Assembly: GCA_015059405.1 (NCBI GenBank)
Contig: SVAL01000015.1
Span: 1-36,224, forward strand
Reading direction: 5' to 3'
From: Bacillota bacterium
GTDB taxonomy: Bacteria > Bacillota_I > Bacilli_A > RF39 > UBA660
Length of the DNA: 36,224 bases
Shown here: positions 23,045 through 32,696 of the stretch, piece after piece
Position numbering within the stretch: position 1 is the first letter of the stretch
How the letters are laid out: each line of letters begins with the position of its first letter
Made by a program: the position numbers and the translations under genes
Notes under the pieces: model-generated
Databases searched by the model: none
What the model saw: only the letters and a program-made list of their open reading frames with translations
What the model was told of the DNA's origin: nothing

Positions 23045-24251
23045 CCTTATCACCTTCAAGTCCAAGTACTTTAATGTTTTTATCAAGACTAGTCATTCTA
23101 ACTTTTAATTTATTATACATTGTTTTATAGTTAGGAAACAACTTTTCATTTAACATACTATATGGATATAATTTAAAATCATATCTTCCTGTTTTACTAG
23201 TCCCCTTAGAATATGTATAAATAAATTGCGCTGTTGGATTTTTAACACTAACTTCTTTAGTACCTAAAACAGTATCTTCTACCTTTTCAACTGTAACACT
23301 CATAAGAAGACCACTTAACTGTTCATCAGTTCTTTGAGCTGAAATAAAATTACCTAAAGAATATATTACAAAAGTATTATCAATATATTCAGCTGGCTCA
23401 ATAACGTGAGGATGTGTTCCTATTACTAAATCAACACCTAAACTAGCTAAGTATTTAGCAATATTCTTTTGACCAGTAGTAACACCAGTATTATATTCAA
23501 CTCCCCAATGCATCGCAACCATTATAAAATCAACTTTATCACGAATAGATTCTACATCTTTTTTTACTGCTTCTTTACTATACCAGTTAACATAATAGTC
23601 ATTTTTTCTAGTTAAACCATTAGTAGTTGTTGTATATGATAAAAGCGCATAAGTAATACCATTCTTTTCTCTAATATCAATGTTATTTTTCTCATCTAAA
23701 CTAGTAGCACTTCCATTAACCATAACATCTTTACTATTCCAATACTTTCTAGAATTAATAATAGCTTTACTTCCTCTATCTAAAGTATGATTATTAGCAA
23801 GACTTACTACATTAAACCCAGCATCTATAAAAGCATCCCCCACTTCATAAGGAGAATTAAACTGTGGATAAGTAGAAAGACCAATCTCAGTACCACCTAA
23901 AATAGTTTCTTGATTATAATAAGCCAAATCATACTTACTAGTAATCGGTTTAATATATTCAAACATTCCTTTAAAATCATATTTATTTTTACTAATCATG
24001 GCATCTCCATATACAGCATTATGAATTAAAGCATCTCCACCCATTATTAGAGAAAAGCTATATGTTTTAATAGGATCTTCTATTATTACTTCTTCTTGAT
24101 CTTCTATTTGTATATCTACACTTGCTTTATTAGATTTATCTATATTAGAAAAATTATTATAAACAACAAATATTAATAAACATAGAATTAATAGTAAAGA
24201 TATAAATAATAATATTAAATTAGTTTTATTGTGATTCTTCAACTTCTTCAT
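23028..24251 (-). CDS. CapA family (PGA_cap) metallophosphatase-like membrane protein
   Basis: The 407-residue protein has one N-terminal membrane segment (about 12-32) and an extracytoplasmic CapA domain. It shows FSLIMGGDALIHNAVYGDAM, DLAYYNQETILGG, VVSLANNHTLDRG, VAMHWGVEYNTGVT and VDLVIGTHPHVIEP, followed by VIYSLGNFIS. These metal-binding motifs belong to a calcineurin-like fold linked in Bacillus to poly-gamma-glutamate capsule anchoring; no other capsule gene is present here. The ATG at 24249-24251 overlaps rnr by 26 nt; the start is slightly uncertain because several in-frame ATGs precede it. It is inserted between rnr and smpB. Confidence 0.88.
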   Translation of the reverse strand: MKKLKNHNKTNLILLFISLLLILCLLIFVVYNNFSNIDKSNKASVDIQIEDQEEVIIEDPIKTYSFSLIMGGDALIHNAVYGDAMISKNKYDFKGMFEYIKPITSKYDLAYYNQETILGGTEIGLSTYPQFNSPYEVGDAFIDAGFNVVSLANNHTLDRGSKAIINSRKYWNSKDVMVNGSATSLDEKNNIDIREKNGITYALLSYTTTTNGLTRKNDYYVNWYSKEAVKKDVESIRDKVDFIMVAMHWGVEYNTGVTTGQKNIAKYLASLGVDLVIGTHPHVIEPAEYIDNTFVIYSLGNFISAQRTDEQLSGLLMSVTVEKVEDTVLGTKEVSVKNPTAQFIYTYSKGTSKTGRYDFKLYPYSMLNEKLFPNYKTMYNKLKVRMTSLDKNIKVLGLEGDKDGNIK

Positions 24252-26367
24252 GGTCATCACCATCATCTATTTTTTTAACAACCTCAAAATCAATTGCCTT
24301 TTCTTCTTTACAAGCTCTAGTTACTTTAACTACAACTCTATCACCTAAACGATATCTAATCTTACTTCTCTCACCAGTCAAAGTTTGAGCCACTTCATCA
24401 TAATGAAAGAAATCCTTCATATCTGATATATGTACTAATCCTTCTACTAAATTATCAAGTTGTACAAACATACCAAAATTAGCAACACCAGATACCATAC
24501 CCTCAAATGTTTCACCAATATGATCTTCCATATATTCTGCCATCTTCATAGATTCTACATCTCTTTCACAATCAATAGATTCTCTTTCTTTTTGAGATGA
24601 ATTATCAGAAATAAATACAAGTTTCTCTTCCCACTTTTGAATAGTTTCAGGACTCATATCATTCTTAAATAAATAAGTACGTAATAATCTATGAACTGTG
24701 GTATCAGGATAACGTCTAATAGGAGAAGTAAAATGTGTATAACATTTACTTGCTAGTCCATAATGTCCTAAATTTTGAGGCATATATACAGCTTTTTGCA
24801 TACTTCTAAGTAGTTGACTAGATAACACTTGATAATGTTTTTCTTTCTTCAAACCATATAAAAGTCTTTGCATAGACTTAGGACTAACATCTTTAATATT
24901 AGCATTTACTGTAATACCCATAGTTTGTAAATAAGATAAATAATTTCTTATCTTTTCTTCTTTTGGATACTCATGAACACGATAAATAAATGGTAAAGTC
25001 ATATAATAAATATGAGTAGCTACACACTCATTAGCACATATCATAAAATCTTCAATAATATTTTCCCCACGCCCACGATTTCTCAAAATAATATCAGTAG
25101 GATGACATCTTTCATCAACTAAAATCTTAGCTTCTTTAACATCAAAATCTATATATCCACGATTATTCTTTTCTTTTCTAACAATTAAAGACAATTCATT
25201 CATTAACTTTAACTTATCAGCATAGGGTTCATAACCTTCTGGAATAATATCTTCTTCTATTACTTGATTTACTTTTTTATAAGTCATTTGAATTTTTGAT
25301 TTAATTAAACTTTCAAATATTTCATAATCAACAGTTTTACCTTTTTCATCTATTTCCATAACACAAGACATCGCAAGTCTTTCAACATTAGGATTTAATG
25401 AACAAATACCATTAGATAATTTATGAGGAAGCATAGGAATAACTCTATCCACTAAATAAACACTAGTACCCCTCATCATCGCTTCATTATCTATTGCTGA
25501 TCCTTCTTTTACATAATAACTAACATCCGCTATATGAACACCCAACTTATAATGTCCATTATCTAGTTTTTCAATAGATATTGCATCATCTATATCTTTA
25601 GTATCATCACCGTCTATAGTAAAAATAACTTCATTAGTTAAATCTCTTCTACCCTTTTTCTCAGACTCTAATACTTCTTCTGGAATATTATCAAGTTCAG
25701 CTATTGTTTCTTCATCAAAAGTATCTTTAATTTCGTAATTATAAACAATAGATAATATATCTACTCCAGGATCATTTTTATGTCCAATAATTTTTTCTAA
25801 ACTACATAAATACTTTCCTTTTTGTATTAATTTATCTATTCTAACAACAACTTTATGTCCATCTACTAAACCAAGATTTTCTCCTTCTGTTTGAACAATT
25901 AATTCTACTTTTAATTTATTATCATCAGGAATAACCGTACATTCATTCCCTTTATATAAAATTTCCCCAACTACTGTGGATAAATCTCTTTTAATAGTAC
26001 GTAATATTCTTCCTTCTAAACGTCCATCTTCTTTTCTACTTAAAACTTCAACAACAACAACATCGTTATGAAGAGCATTATTAATATTATCTATAGAAAT
26101 AAAAATATCCTCACTACCTTCTACTTCTACAAACCCAAATCCTTTTTTATTCATTCTAATAACACCTTTCTTTAAAGGACCATTATTAAAAATCATATAT
26201 TTATTCTTATTAGAATGATATATTTCCCCTTCTTCTTCTAATTCATTTAATAAAGAAAGAAATTTTTTTGTTTCTTCAATACTCTTTATATTCAAACGAT
26301 CATCTATTTCTTCTACAGTTAAAGCTTTATTAGAATTATTTAATATTTCAAGTATACTATCTTTCAT
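24226..26367 (-). CDS. rnr: Ribonuclease R
   Basis: The 713-residue RNase R is a 3'-to-5' exoribonuclease of the RNB family that degrades structured RNA and works with tmRNA/SmpB in removing damaged messages. It has an N-terminal winged helix (about 1-60), cold-shock domains (about 65-215), and the RNB core. The core carries TIDGDDTKDIDDAISIEKL and HIADVSYYV with the catalytic Asp cluster, then LASKCYTHFTSPIRRYPD. A C-terminal S1 domain (GETFEGMVSGVANFGMFV) ends in an acidic tail. The ATG at 26365-26367 follows GAGGTG; a GTG in frame overlaps that site. It overlaps the CapA-like gene. Confidence 0.97.
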   Translation of the reverse strand: MKDSILEILNNSNKALTVEEIDDRLNIKSIEETKKFLSLLNELEEEGEIYHSNKNKYMIFNNGPLKKGVIRMNKKGFGFVEVEGSEDIFISIDNINNALHNDVVVVEVLSRKEDGRLEGRILRTIKRDLSTVVGEILYKGNECTVIPDDNKLKVELIVQTEGENLGLVDGHKVVVRIDKLIQKGKYLCSLEKIIGHKNDPGVDILSIVYNYEIKDTFDEETIAELDNIPEEVLESEKKGRRDLTNEVIFTIDGDDTKDIDDAISIEKLDNGHYKLGVHIADVSYYVKEGSAIDNEAMMRGTSVYLVDRVIPMLPHKLSNGICSLNPNVERLAMSCVMEIDEKGKTVDYEIFESLIKSKIQMTYKKVNQVIEEDIIPEGYEPYADKLKLMNELSLIVRKEKNNRGYIDFDVKEAKILVDERCHPTDIILRNRGRGENIIEDFMICANECVATHIYYMTLPFIYRVHEYPKEEKIRNYLSYLQTMGITVNANIKDVSPKSMQRLLYGLKKEKHYQVLSSQLLRSMQKAVYMPQNLGHYGLASKCYTHFTSPIRRYPDTTVHRLLRTYLFKNDMSPETIQKWEEKLVFISDNSSQKERESIDCERDVESMKMAEYMEDHIGETFEGMVSGVANFGMFVQLDNLVEGLVHISDMKDFFHYDEVAQTLTGERSKIRYRLGDRVVVKVTRACKEEKAIDFEVVKKIDDGDDHEEVEESQ

Positions 26368-26386
26368 ACGTAACACCTCTATTATA

Positions 26387-26394
26387 ATTATACA
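26387..26394 (-). promoter_or_regulatory. Promoter of the rnr operon
   Basis: TGTATAAT on the minus strand, directly after the secG terminator, predicts a start near 26380 and a leader of about 13 nt. Confidence 0.5.
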
Positions 26395-26420
26395 ATAAAA
26401 AAAGAACTAATGATAGTTCT
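26394..26420 (-). terminator. Terminator of secG
   Basis: A 7-bp stem AGAACTA with TAGTTCT (26403-26409 with 26414-26420), 4-nt loop, followed by a T run on the minus strand. It separates secG from rnr. Confidence 0.8.
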
Positions 26421-26426
26421 ATATTA

Positions 26427-26642
26427 TTACATAAATTCCATTATTAGACTAACTAAGAAAAATGTTAATCCTAATACTAGAGTACATCTACTAATAAATA
26501 ATTCTACTCCTCTTTCTTTTCTATTACTAAACAAATCAGAGTTCCCTCCAGAAATAATTTGTGATGCACCTTCAGCTTTGTTACTTTGTAATAATACTAT
26601 GGCTATCAAAAGAATTGAAATTATAATTAAAAACATTTCCAT
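26427..26642 (-). CDS. secG: Preprotein translocase subunit SecG
   Basis: The 71-residue protein has two membrane segments (about 3-18 and 52-69) joined by a loop with the SecG pattern LLQSNKAEGASQIISGG. SecG assists SecYE in moving proteins through the membrane. The ATG follows GAAGGAGGGATAT. In Bacillus secG is upstream of rnr, smpB and ssrA in the same order; here a terminator lies between secG and rnr. Confidence 0.95.
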   Translation of the reverse strand: MEMFLIIISILLIAIVLLQSNKAEGASQIISGGNSDLFSNRKERGVELFISRCTLVLGLTFFLVSLIMEFM

Positions 26643-26758
26643 GATATCCCTCCTTCATCTTTATATAATTTAACATATTTGAAATAAAAATGCAATAAAA
26701 CACTTGATATTAAGGGTTTTTTTAACTATTTTTATATAAAAAACTATATATTTCTATA

Positions 26759-26787
26759 TTGACTATTTATATTTTTTAACATATAAT
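26759..26787 (+). promoter_or_regulatory. Promoter P1 of the FemAB-like gene
   Basis: TTGACT, 17 bp and TATAAT form a near-consensus plus-strand promoter. The predicted start near 26794 is at the left edge of a perfect palindrome. Confidence 0.7.
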
Positions 26788-26794
26788 ACTAATC

Positions 26795-26811
26795 TTCACA
26801 AAGATTGTGAA
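26795..26811. promoter_or_regulatory. 17-bp palindrome at the P1 start site
   Basis: TTCACAA-AGA-TTGTGAA is a perfect 7-3-7 inverted repeat covering about +1 to +17 of the P1 transcript. It may be an operator or a 5'-end hairpin. Confidence 0.55.
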
Positions 26812-26835
26812 TATATACAAAAAATACATATTTCG

Positions 26836-26844
26836 TGTTATAAT
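26836..26844 (+). promoter_or_regulatory. Second (extended -10) promoter P2 of the FemAB-like gene
   Basis: TGTTATAAT lies 22 nt before the ATG, giving a predicted start near 26851 and a leader of about 16 nt. Confidence 0.5.
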
Positions 26845-26866
26845 AAATAATATTGGAGGTGCACAT

Positions 26867-28108
26867 ATGAAAGTAGTAAAACTAAACTCACAAGCATTTG
26901 ATAAATATGTATCGAGCACAAGTTATAATAACTATTTTCAAACTTCATCTTATGGTAATTTAATAAACAAATTTGGATTAAAAGAAGAATACTATGGATT
27001 TGAGGAAAATGGTCAACTAGTAGGCGCACTTTTACTTTTATCTAAACCTGTGTTTATGAGATTTAAATATGGATACTCACCTCGTGGTATCATAATTGAT
27101 TATAATGATGATAAATTAGTAAATACTGCAATAAAAGAACTAAAAAATAGACTTTTAAAAGAACACTTCATTATTTTTAAAATGGATCCATTAATTATAG
27201 CATCTAAAAAAGATAGAAGAGGAAACATTATAGAAAAAAATGATAAATTCGAAAGAAGTATAAATATTTTAAAACATGCAGGTTTCACTCATAAAGGATT
27301 TAATAAAAATTTTGAAGGAGTTAAACCAAGATTTGAAGCAGAATTAGATTTACAAAAAGATACAGCTACACTATTTAAAGATCTAACAAAACAAACAAGA
27401 AACAAACTAAGAAAAGCAACTAAGTATGGATTGAGTGTATATAAAGATAATAAAAATGATTTTGAAAAAATATATCCACTTATAAAAAATAAAGATACTG
27501 TACCATTAAAGTACTATGGGTATATGCAAAATAATTTTAAAGATAATTTAGAAATATATTATGCCAAAGTAAATACAAAAGTATATGTAGAAAATAGTAA
27601 ATACCTTTATGAAAAAGAAATGGACATTAATGACTATTTAACTAACATTATCCAATCTAATGGATATAAGGGAAAAAATATGTCACATGTTCTAAATAAA
27701 AAAATGGAATCAGACAAACTATTAAGTGCATATAAAAAATATATGGTCCAAGCAACAGAACTTTTAAAAGAACATCCTGAAGGACTAATAGTAGGTACAA
27801 CAGTTGTACTAAAAAATAAGAATAAACTATTCTTAGTAGTAGAAGGATTCGATGAAAAATATAAGAAACTAAATTCTACTTATTTAACTAAATGGAAAAT
27901 AATAGAAAAATATGCAAATAGCGACTTAGAATCTTTCAACATGGGCGGTATGACTGATAACTTCAACAACGATAACAAAGAATTTAATGGATTAAATGAA
28001 ATGAAACTAAGTTATAATGCCAACATATTAGAATATGCAGGTGAATTTGAACTTATAATTAATAATCCAATTTATTCTATATACAAAAGTATGGTATCAA
28101 AGAAATAG
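26867..28108 (+). CDS. FemAB/FemX-type peptidoglycan aminoacyltransferase
   Basis: The 413-residue cytoplasmic protein is of the FemAB family, which uses aminoacyl-tRNA to build peptidoglycan cross-bridges. Typical parts are NYFQTSSYGNLINKFG, YSPRGIIIDY, KMDPLII, TRNKLRKATKYGLSV and FNMGGMTDN. A long charged helical insert (about 230-305), as in Fem proteins, probably forms the coiled-coil arm. The ATG at 26867-26869 follows TTGGAGGTGCACAT; an in-frame ATG at 26807 lies upstream of the P2 promoter. Two promoters and a palindrome precede it, and a hairpin terminator overlaps its stop. Which amino acid it adds is not shown by sequence. Confidence 0.9.
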   Translation: MKVVKLNSQAFDKYVSSTSYNNYFQTSSYGNLINKFGLKEEYYGFEENGQLVGALLLLSKPVFMRFKYGYSPRGIIIDYNDDKLVNTAIKELKNRLLKEHFIIFKMDPLIIASKKDRRGNIIEKNDKFERSINILKHAGFTHKGFNKNFEGVKPRFEAELDLQKDTATLFKDLTKQTRNKLRKATKYGLSVYKDNKNDFEKIYPLIKNKDTVPLKYYGYMQNNFKDNLEIYYAKVNTKVYVENSKYLYEKEMDINDYLTNIIQSNGYKGKNMSHVLNKKMESDKLLSAYKKYMVQATELLKEHPEGLIVGTTVVLKNKNKLFLVVEGFDEKYKKLNSTYLTKWKIIEKYANSDLESFNMGGMTDNFNNDNKEFNGLNEMKLSYNANILEYAGEFELIINNPIYSIYKSMVSKK

Positions 28109-28129
28109 AAAAATCTATTTCTTTTTTTT
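28099..28129 (+). terminator. Terminator of the FemAB-like gene
   Basis: An 11-bp stem AAAGAAATAGA with TCTATTTCTTT (28099-28109 with 28114-28124) followed by T residues; it contains the stop codon. Confidence 0.85.
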
Positions 28130-28132
28130 ATA

Positions 28133-28168
28133 TAACAAAATAAAAAAGAGACTTATGTAAGTCTCTTT
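28133..28168 (-). terminator. Terminator of tuf
   Basis: An 11-bp stem AAAGAGACTTA with TAAGTCTCTTT (28145-28155 with 28158-28168) is followed by a T-rich run on the minus strand. Confidence 0.85.
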
Positions 28169-28188
28169 TATTAACATCTCTTATTAAA

Positions 28189-29373
28189 TTATTCAATGAT
28201 GTTGCTAACGTTACCAGCACCAACAGTTCTTCCACCTTCACGGATTGAGAATTTAGTACCATTTTCGATAGCAATTGGGTGAATTAATTCAACAGTAATT
28301 TCGATATTATCTCCAGGCATAACCATATCTACACCAGCTGGTAATTCGATAACACCAGTTACGTCAGTAGTTCTGAAGTAGAATTGTGGTCTGTAGTTTG
28401 CAAAGAATGGAGTATGACGTCCACCTTCTTCTTTAGATAAAACGTATACTTGAGCTGTAAATTTCTTATGAGGAGTAACTGATCCTGGTTTAGCTAATAC
28501 TTGTCCACGTTCAACTTCTTCACGAGAAATACCACGTAATAATACACCAGCATTGTCTCCTGCTTCAGCGAATTCAAGTTGTTTTCTAAACATTTCGATT
28601 CCTGTTACAACAGTTGATCTAGTATCTTTGATACCAACGATTTCAACTGTATCATTAAGATTTAATCTACCACGTTCAACACGTCCAGTAACAACTGTTC
28701 CACGTCCAGTGATAGTAAATACATCTTCGATACTCATTAAGAATGGTTTTTCAGTATCACGTTCTGGAGTTGGAATCCATGAATCAACTTCATCCATTAA
28801 TTTATCGATAGCAGCAACTGCATCAGCATCTCCTTCAAGAGCTTTTAAAGCAGATCCTCTAACGATTGGAGTATTGTCTCCATCGAATCCATATTCGTCT
28901 AATAATCCACGAATTTCCATTTCAACTAAGTCTAATAATTCAGCATCATCAACTTGGTCACATTTGTTCATGAAAATAACCATTTTAGGTACACCAACTT
29001 GGCGAGATAATAGGATATGTTCACGAGTTTGTGCCATAGGTCCGTCTGTAGCAGCAATAACTAAGATTGCTCCATCCATTTGAGCAGCACCAGTGATCAT
29101 GTTTTTAACATAGTCAGCATGCCCTGGACAGTCAACGTGTGCATAGTGACGTCCTTCAGTTTGATATTCAACGTGAGAAGTGTTGATTGTAATTCCACGT
29201 TCTCTTTCTTCTGGAGCTTTGTCGATATTAGCGTAATCTACGAAATCTCCTCCGAATTTTTCAGATTGTCTTTTAGTAATAGCAGCAGTTAATGTTGTTT
29301 TACCATGGTCAACGTGTCCAATAGTACCAATATTAACGTGTGGTTTACTTCTGTCAAATTTTTCTTTTGCCAT
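28189..29373 (-). CDS. tuf: Elongation factor Tu
   Basis: The 394-residue GTPase brings aminoacyl-tRNA to the ribosome. The G1 loop GHVDHGKTT, the switch region [34 protein letters not shown] and the C-terminal [21 protein letters not shown] are all normal. It is the last gene of the str cluster and is followed by a strong terminator. A TTGAAA, 17 bp, TAGAAT promoter (29406-29434) in the gap after fusA suggests extra transcription of its own. The ATG follows AAAGGAGG. Confidence 0.99.
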   Translation of the reverse strand: MAKEKFDRSKPHVNIGTIGHVDHGKTTLTAAITKRQSEKFGGDFVDYANIDKAPEERERGITINTSHVEYQTEGRHYAHVDCPGHADYVKNMITGAAQMDGAILVIAATDGPMAQTREHILLSRQVGVPKMVIFMNKCDQVDDAELLDLVEMEIRGLLDEYGFDGDNTPIVRGSALKALEGDADAVAAIDKLMDEVDSWIPTPERDTEKPFLMSIEDVFTITGRGTVVTGRVERGRLNLNDTVEIVGIKDTRSTVVTGIEMFRKQLEFAEAGDNAGVLLRGISREEVERGQVLAKPGSVTPHKKFTAQVYVLSKEEGGRHTPFFANYRPQFYFRTTDVTGVIELPAGVDMVMPGDNIEITVELIHPIAIENGTKFSIREGGRTVGAGNVSNIIE

Positions 29374-29405
29374 TTTATATTTCCTCCTTTTTTAATTACT
29401 ACTTT

Positions 29406-29434
29406 ATTCTATCTAATAATTGAATTTTTTTCAA
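29406..29434 (-). promoter_or_regulatory. Internal promoter in front of tuf
   Basis: TTGAAA (29429-29434), 17 bp and TAGAAT (29406-29411) on the minus strand, in the 114-nt gap between fusA and tuf. Confidence 0.55.
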
Positions 29435-29487
29435 CTATTTTATCTATAATAATCAAGGTATTTGTACTCTTGTTATTATTTTATGAA

Positions 29488-31560
29488 TTAATTACCACTT
29501 TTTTTGATAATTTCTTCAGAAATGCTCTTTGGTACTTCTTCATAATGATCAAATGTCATAACGAAGTTACCACGTCCTTGACTGTTACTTCTTAAACTTG
29601 TAGCATAACCAAACATTTCAGCTAGAGGTACCATTGCAGATAATTGAATAGCATTTCCTCTACTTTCTTGTCCTAATGGACGTCCACGTCTACTAGTTAA
29701 GTCACCCATAACATTACCAAAATATTCATCTGGTACTACTACGTCAACTTTCATAATAGGTTCTAGTAATACTGGATTACATTTTTTCTTAGCTTCTTTT
29801 AAAGCCATACTTGCAGCAATTTTGAATGCCATTTCACTAGAGTCAACGTCATGGTAAGACCCATCAAATAATGTTGCCTTAACATCGATCATTGGATATC
29901 CAGCTAAAATACCACTTTCCATAGCTTCTTGTAACCCTTTATCTGTTACTGGAATGTATTCACGAGGAACTACACCACCAACAACAGCGTCAACGAATTC
30001 GTATCCTTTATCTGGATTTGGTTCAAATTTAACCCAAACATGTCCATATTGTCCACGTCCACCAGATTGTTTAATATATTTACCTTCACAGTCACCTGCT
30101 GTTTTTAAAGTTTCACGGTAAGCAACTTGAGGTTGTCCAATATTAGCTTCAACATTAAATTCTCTTCTCATTCTATCAACTAATACATCTAAGTGTAATT
30201 CACCCATACCAGCGATAACTGTTTGACCAGTTTCATGATCAGTATGAACTTTAAATGTTGGATCTTCTTCTGCTAATTTTTGTAATGCAAGTCCCATCTT
30301 ATCTTGGTCAGCTTTTGATTTTGGTTCAACAGCTAATTGGATAACTGGTTCTGGGAATTCCATTGATTCAAGAATAATTTGATGTTTTTCATCACATAAT
30401 GTATCCCCTGTAGTAGTATTCTTTAACCCTACAGCAGCAGCTATATCACCAGCATATACATCAGAAATTTCTGTACGATTATTAGCATGCATTAATAAGA
30501 TACGTCCAATTCTTTCTTTAGCATCTTTTGTAGAGTTCATAACATAAGAACCACTACTTAAATGTCCAGAGTAAACTCTGAAGAATGTTAAACGTCCAAC
30601 GAATGGATCTGTCATAACTTTAAAAGCAAGTGCACTGAATGGTTCATCATCAGATGGTTTTCTAGTTAACTCTTTATCAGTTCTAGGTTCTGTTCCTTTG
30701 ATTGCTTCAACATCTAGTGGAGATGGTAAATAATCAATAACAGCATCTAATAATAATTTAACACCTTTATTTCCTAATGCAGTACCACACATAACTGGGA
30801 AGAATTCAACAGCTAAAGTACCTTTTCTGATAGCTCTTTTGATCATATCAACAGGAACATCATCACCTTCAAGGTATTTTTCCATTAATTCATCATCAAA
30901 TACTGCAACAGTTTCAATTAAGTCTGCTCTTCTTGCTTCTACAGTTTCTTTTAAATCTGCAGGAATTTCGATTTCTAAAGCATTTTCATCTTCTTTACCA
31001 TCATATTGGTAAGCTTTCATAGTTACTAAATCGATAACCCCATTAAAATCACTTTCAGCACCAATTGGCCATTCAATAGGTTTTGCATTAACACCTAATC
31101 TTGAATCAATTGTTCCTAAAGTATATTCGAAATCAGCACCCATTTTATCCATTTTATTTGCGAAAATAATTCTAGGTACTTTAAATTCAGTAGCTTGACG
31201 CCAAACTGTTTCAGTTTGAGGTTCAACACCAGCTTGTGCATCTAATAATGCAACAGCACCATCAAGTACTCTTAAACTACGACTAACTTCAACAGTAAAA
31301 TCTACGTGACCTGGAGTATCGATTATATTTAAACGATATTTATTCCAGTAAGCAGTTGTAGCAGCAGAAGTGATAGTAATACCACGTTCTTTTTCTTGTT
31401 CCATCCAGTCCATTTGTGATTCACCTTCGTGAGTTTCACCAATTTTATGGATTTTCTTTGTATGGAATAATACACGTTCTGATGTAGTAGTCTTACCAGC
31501 ATCAATGTGAGCCATTATCCCAAAGTTTCTTGTCATCAATAATGATGTTTCACGTGCCAT
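29488..31560 (-). CDS. fusA: Elongation factor G
   Basis: The 690-residue GTPase drives translocation on the ribosome. The G1 loop [35 protein letters not shown] and [10 protein letters not shown] are conserved, and domains III-V follow ([29 protein letters not shown]). The length is typical. It lies 14 nt downstream of rpsG in the str operon, and its ATG follows GGAAGGAGATAGAAT. Confidence 0.99.
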   Translation of the reverse strand: MARETSLLMTRNFGIMAHIDAGKTTTSERVLFHTKKIHKIGETHEGESQMDWMEQEKERGITITSAATTAYWNKYRLNIIDTPGHVDFTVEVSRSLRVLDGAVALLDAQAGVEPQTETVWRQATEFKVPRIIFANKMDKMGADFEYTLGTIDSRLGVNAKPIEWPIGAESDFNGVIDLVTMKAYQYDGKEDENALEIEIPADLKETVEARRADLIETVAVFDDELMEKYLEGDDVPVDMIKRAIRKGTLAVEFFPVMCGTALGNKGVKLLLDAVIDYLPSPLDVEAIKGTEPRTDKELTRKPSDDEPFSALAFKVMTDPFVGRLTFFRVYSGHLSSGSYVMNSTKDAKERIGRILLMHANNRTEISDVYAGDIAAAVGLKNTTTGDTLCDEKHQIILESMEFPEPVIQLAVEPKSKADQDKMGLALQKLAEEDPTFKVHTDHETGQTVIAGMGELHLDVLVDRMRREFNVEANIGQPQVAYRETLKTAGDCEGKYIKQSGGRGQYGHVWVKFEPNPDKGYEFVDAVVGGVVPREYIPVTDKGLQEAMESGILAGYPMIDVKATLFDGSYHDVDSSEMAFKIAASMALKEAKKKCNPVLLEPIMKVDVVVPDEYFGNVMGDLTSRRGRPLGQESRGNAIQLSAMVPLAEMFGYATSLRSNSQGRGNFVMTFDHYEEVPKSISEEIIKKSGN

Positions 31561-31574
31561 ATTCTATCTCCTTC

Positions 31575-32042
31575 CTACCAACGATAATGAGCAAATGCTT
31601 TATTAGCTTCTGCCATTCTATGTGTATCTTCACGTTTCTTAACTGAAGCTCCTGTTCCATTTGAAGCATCAATTAACTCACTAGCTAAGTTTTCAGCCAT
31701 TCCGCGTCCACCTCTAGCTCTTGAGAATTTAACTAACCAACGAATTGCTAATGCTTGCCCTCTAGCAGCAGTAACTTCTACTGGTACTTGGTAATTAGAA
31801 CCACCTACTCTACGAGATTTAACTTCAACTTGAGGAGTAATGTTTTCCATAGCTTTATTGAAAACTTCCATAGGTTCTGAACCTGTTCTTTCCTTAACTA
31901 AGTCGAATGCTTCGTAAAGAATAGTTTGAGCGATTCCTTTTTTACCATCTAACATAATACTATTAATTAATTTTGTAATTACTTTTGAATTATATATTGG
32001 ATCTGGTAAAACATCTCTTTTTACCGCACGTCTTTTACGCAT
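31575..32042 (-). CDS. rpsG: 30S ribosomal protein S7
   Basis: The 155-residue S7 starts assembly of the head of the small subunit by binding 16S rRNA. The N-terminus [31 protein letters not shown] and the C-terminal [15 protein letters not shown] are typical. It lies between rpsL and fusA in the str operon, with GGGAGGACATAAAT before the ATG. The stop codon is TAG. Confidence 0.98.
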   Translation of the reverse strand: MRKRRAVKRDVLPDPIYNSKVITKLINSIMLDGKKGIAQTILYEAFDLVKERTGSEPMEVFNKAMENITPQVEVKSRRVGGSNYQVPVEVTAARGQALAIRWLVKFSRARGGRGMAENLASELIDASNGTGASVKKREDTHRMAEANKAFAHYRW

Positions 32043-32085
32043 ATTTATGTCCTCCCTTCATCTATTTATAGTTATTTATTTTGAT

Positions 32086-32499
32086 TTATTTTTTAGGTCT
32101 TTTAGCACCATATTTACTACGAGCTTGTTTTCTATCTTTAACACCAGCAGTATCTAAAGTACCACGTATGATATGATAACGTACCCCGATTAAGTCCTTA
32201 ACACGTCCACCACGAATCATAACAACACTGTGTTCTTGTAAGTTATGTCCGATACCAGGAATATAACAAGTTACTTCCATACCGTTACTTAAACGTACAC
32301 GAGCGTATTTACGTAATGCTGAGTTAGGTTTCTTAGGTGTCATTGTACCAACACGAGTACATACTCCACGTTTTTGAGGTGAATTTTGATTAGTTTTCTT
32401 CTTTTGAATACTATTTAATCCAACTCTTAAAACTGGTGATTTTGGTTTTCTTACTTTGTGTCCTCTACCTTTTTTAACTAATTGGTTCATTGTAGTCAT
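32086..32499 (-). CDS. rpsL: 30S ribosomal protein S12
   Basis: The 137-residue S12 lies at the decoding centre. The N-terminus [12 protein letters not shown], the block [12 protein letters not shown] and the C-terminal [19 protein letters not shown] are normal. In the second conserved loop the usual KDLPGVRYH reads KDLIGVRYH: Ile104 replaces the proline equivalent to E. coli Pro90, a site of streptomycin resistance/dependence mutations. The codon on the minus strand is ATC and the reading is unambiguous. It is the first gene of the str operon, with a GGAGA site and a leader of about 94 nt. Confidence 0.98.
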   Translation of the reverse strand: MTTMNQLVKKGRGHKVRKPKSPVLRVGLNSIQKKKTNQNSPQKRGVCTRVGTMTPKKPNSALRKYARVRLSNGMEVTCYIPGIGHNLQEHSVVMIRGGRVKDLIGVRYHIIRGTLDTAGVKDRKQARSKYGAKRPKK

Positions 32500-32593
32500 A
32501 TAAATTAAGTCTCCTTTCTTTACACATACCCAGGTGTGTCATTTTTAACCTTAAATATAAGTTTTGCCCACAGCAAAACTCAATTTAACAATC
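32500..32593 (-). promoter_or_regulatory. Leader of the str operon with stem-loops
   Basis: About 94 nt lie before rpsL. An 8-bp stem AGTTTTGC with GCAAAACT (32560-32567 with 32573-32580) sits near the 5' end. A second weaker stem (ACACA with TGTGT, about 32522-32539) is near the ribosome binding site. Neither has a T run. Feedback control by a ribosomal protein is possible but not shown. Confidence 0.45.
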
Positions 32594-32599
32594 GTATAT

Positions 32600-32628
32600 A
32601 ATATATCACTACCAACAAAATAAGTCAA
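32600..32628 (-). promoter_or_regulatory. Promoter of the str operon
   Basis: TTGACT (32623-32628), 17 bp and TATATT (32600-32605) with TG one base upstream of the -10, on the minus strand. It is back to back with the mscL promoter. Confidence 0.7.
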
Positions 32629-32669
32629 CAACAAAACAAACAAATTTATTATTTATCTTTATAAATATA

Positions 32670-32678
32670 TGTTATAAT
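32670..32678 (+). promoter_or_regulatory. Extended -10 promoter of mscL
   Basis: TGTTATAAT lies 18 nt before the ATG, so the transcript should begin at the GAGGTG site with a leader of about 11 nt. Confidence 0.6.
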
Positions 32679-32696
32679 AATTTGCGAGGTGTAAAT

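Noticed and set aside
28553-29292. Plus-strand open frames opposite tuf
   Set aside because: They are antisense shadows of a highly conserved gene with no recognisable protein content.
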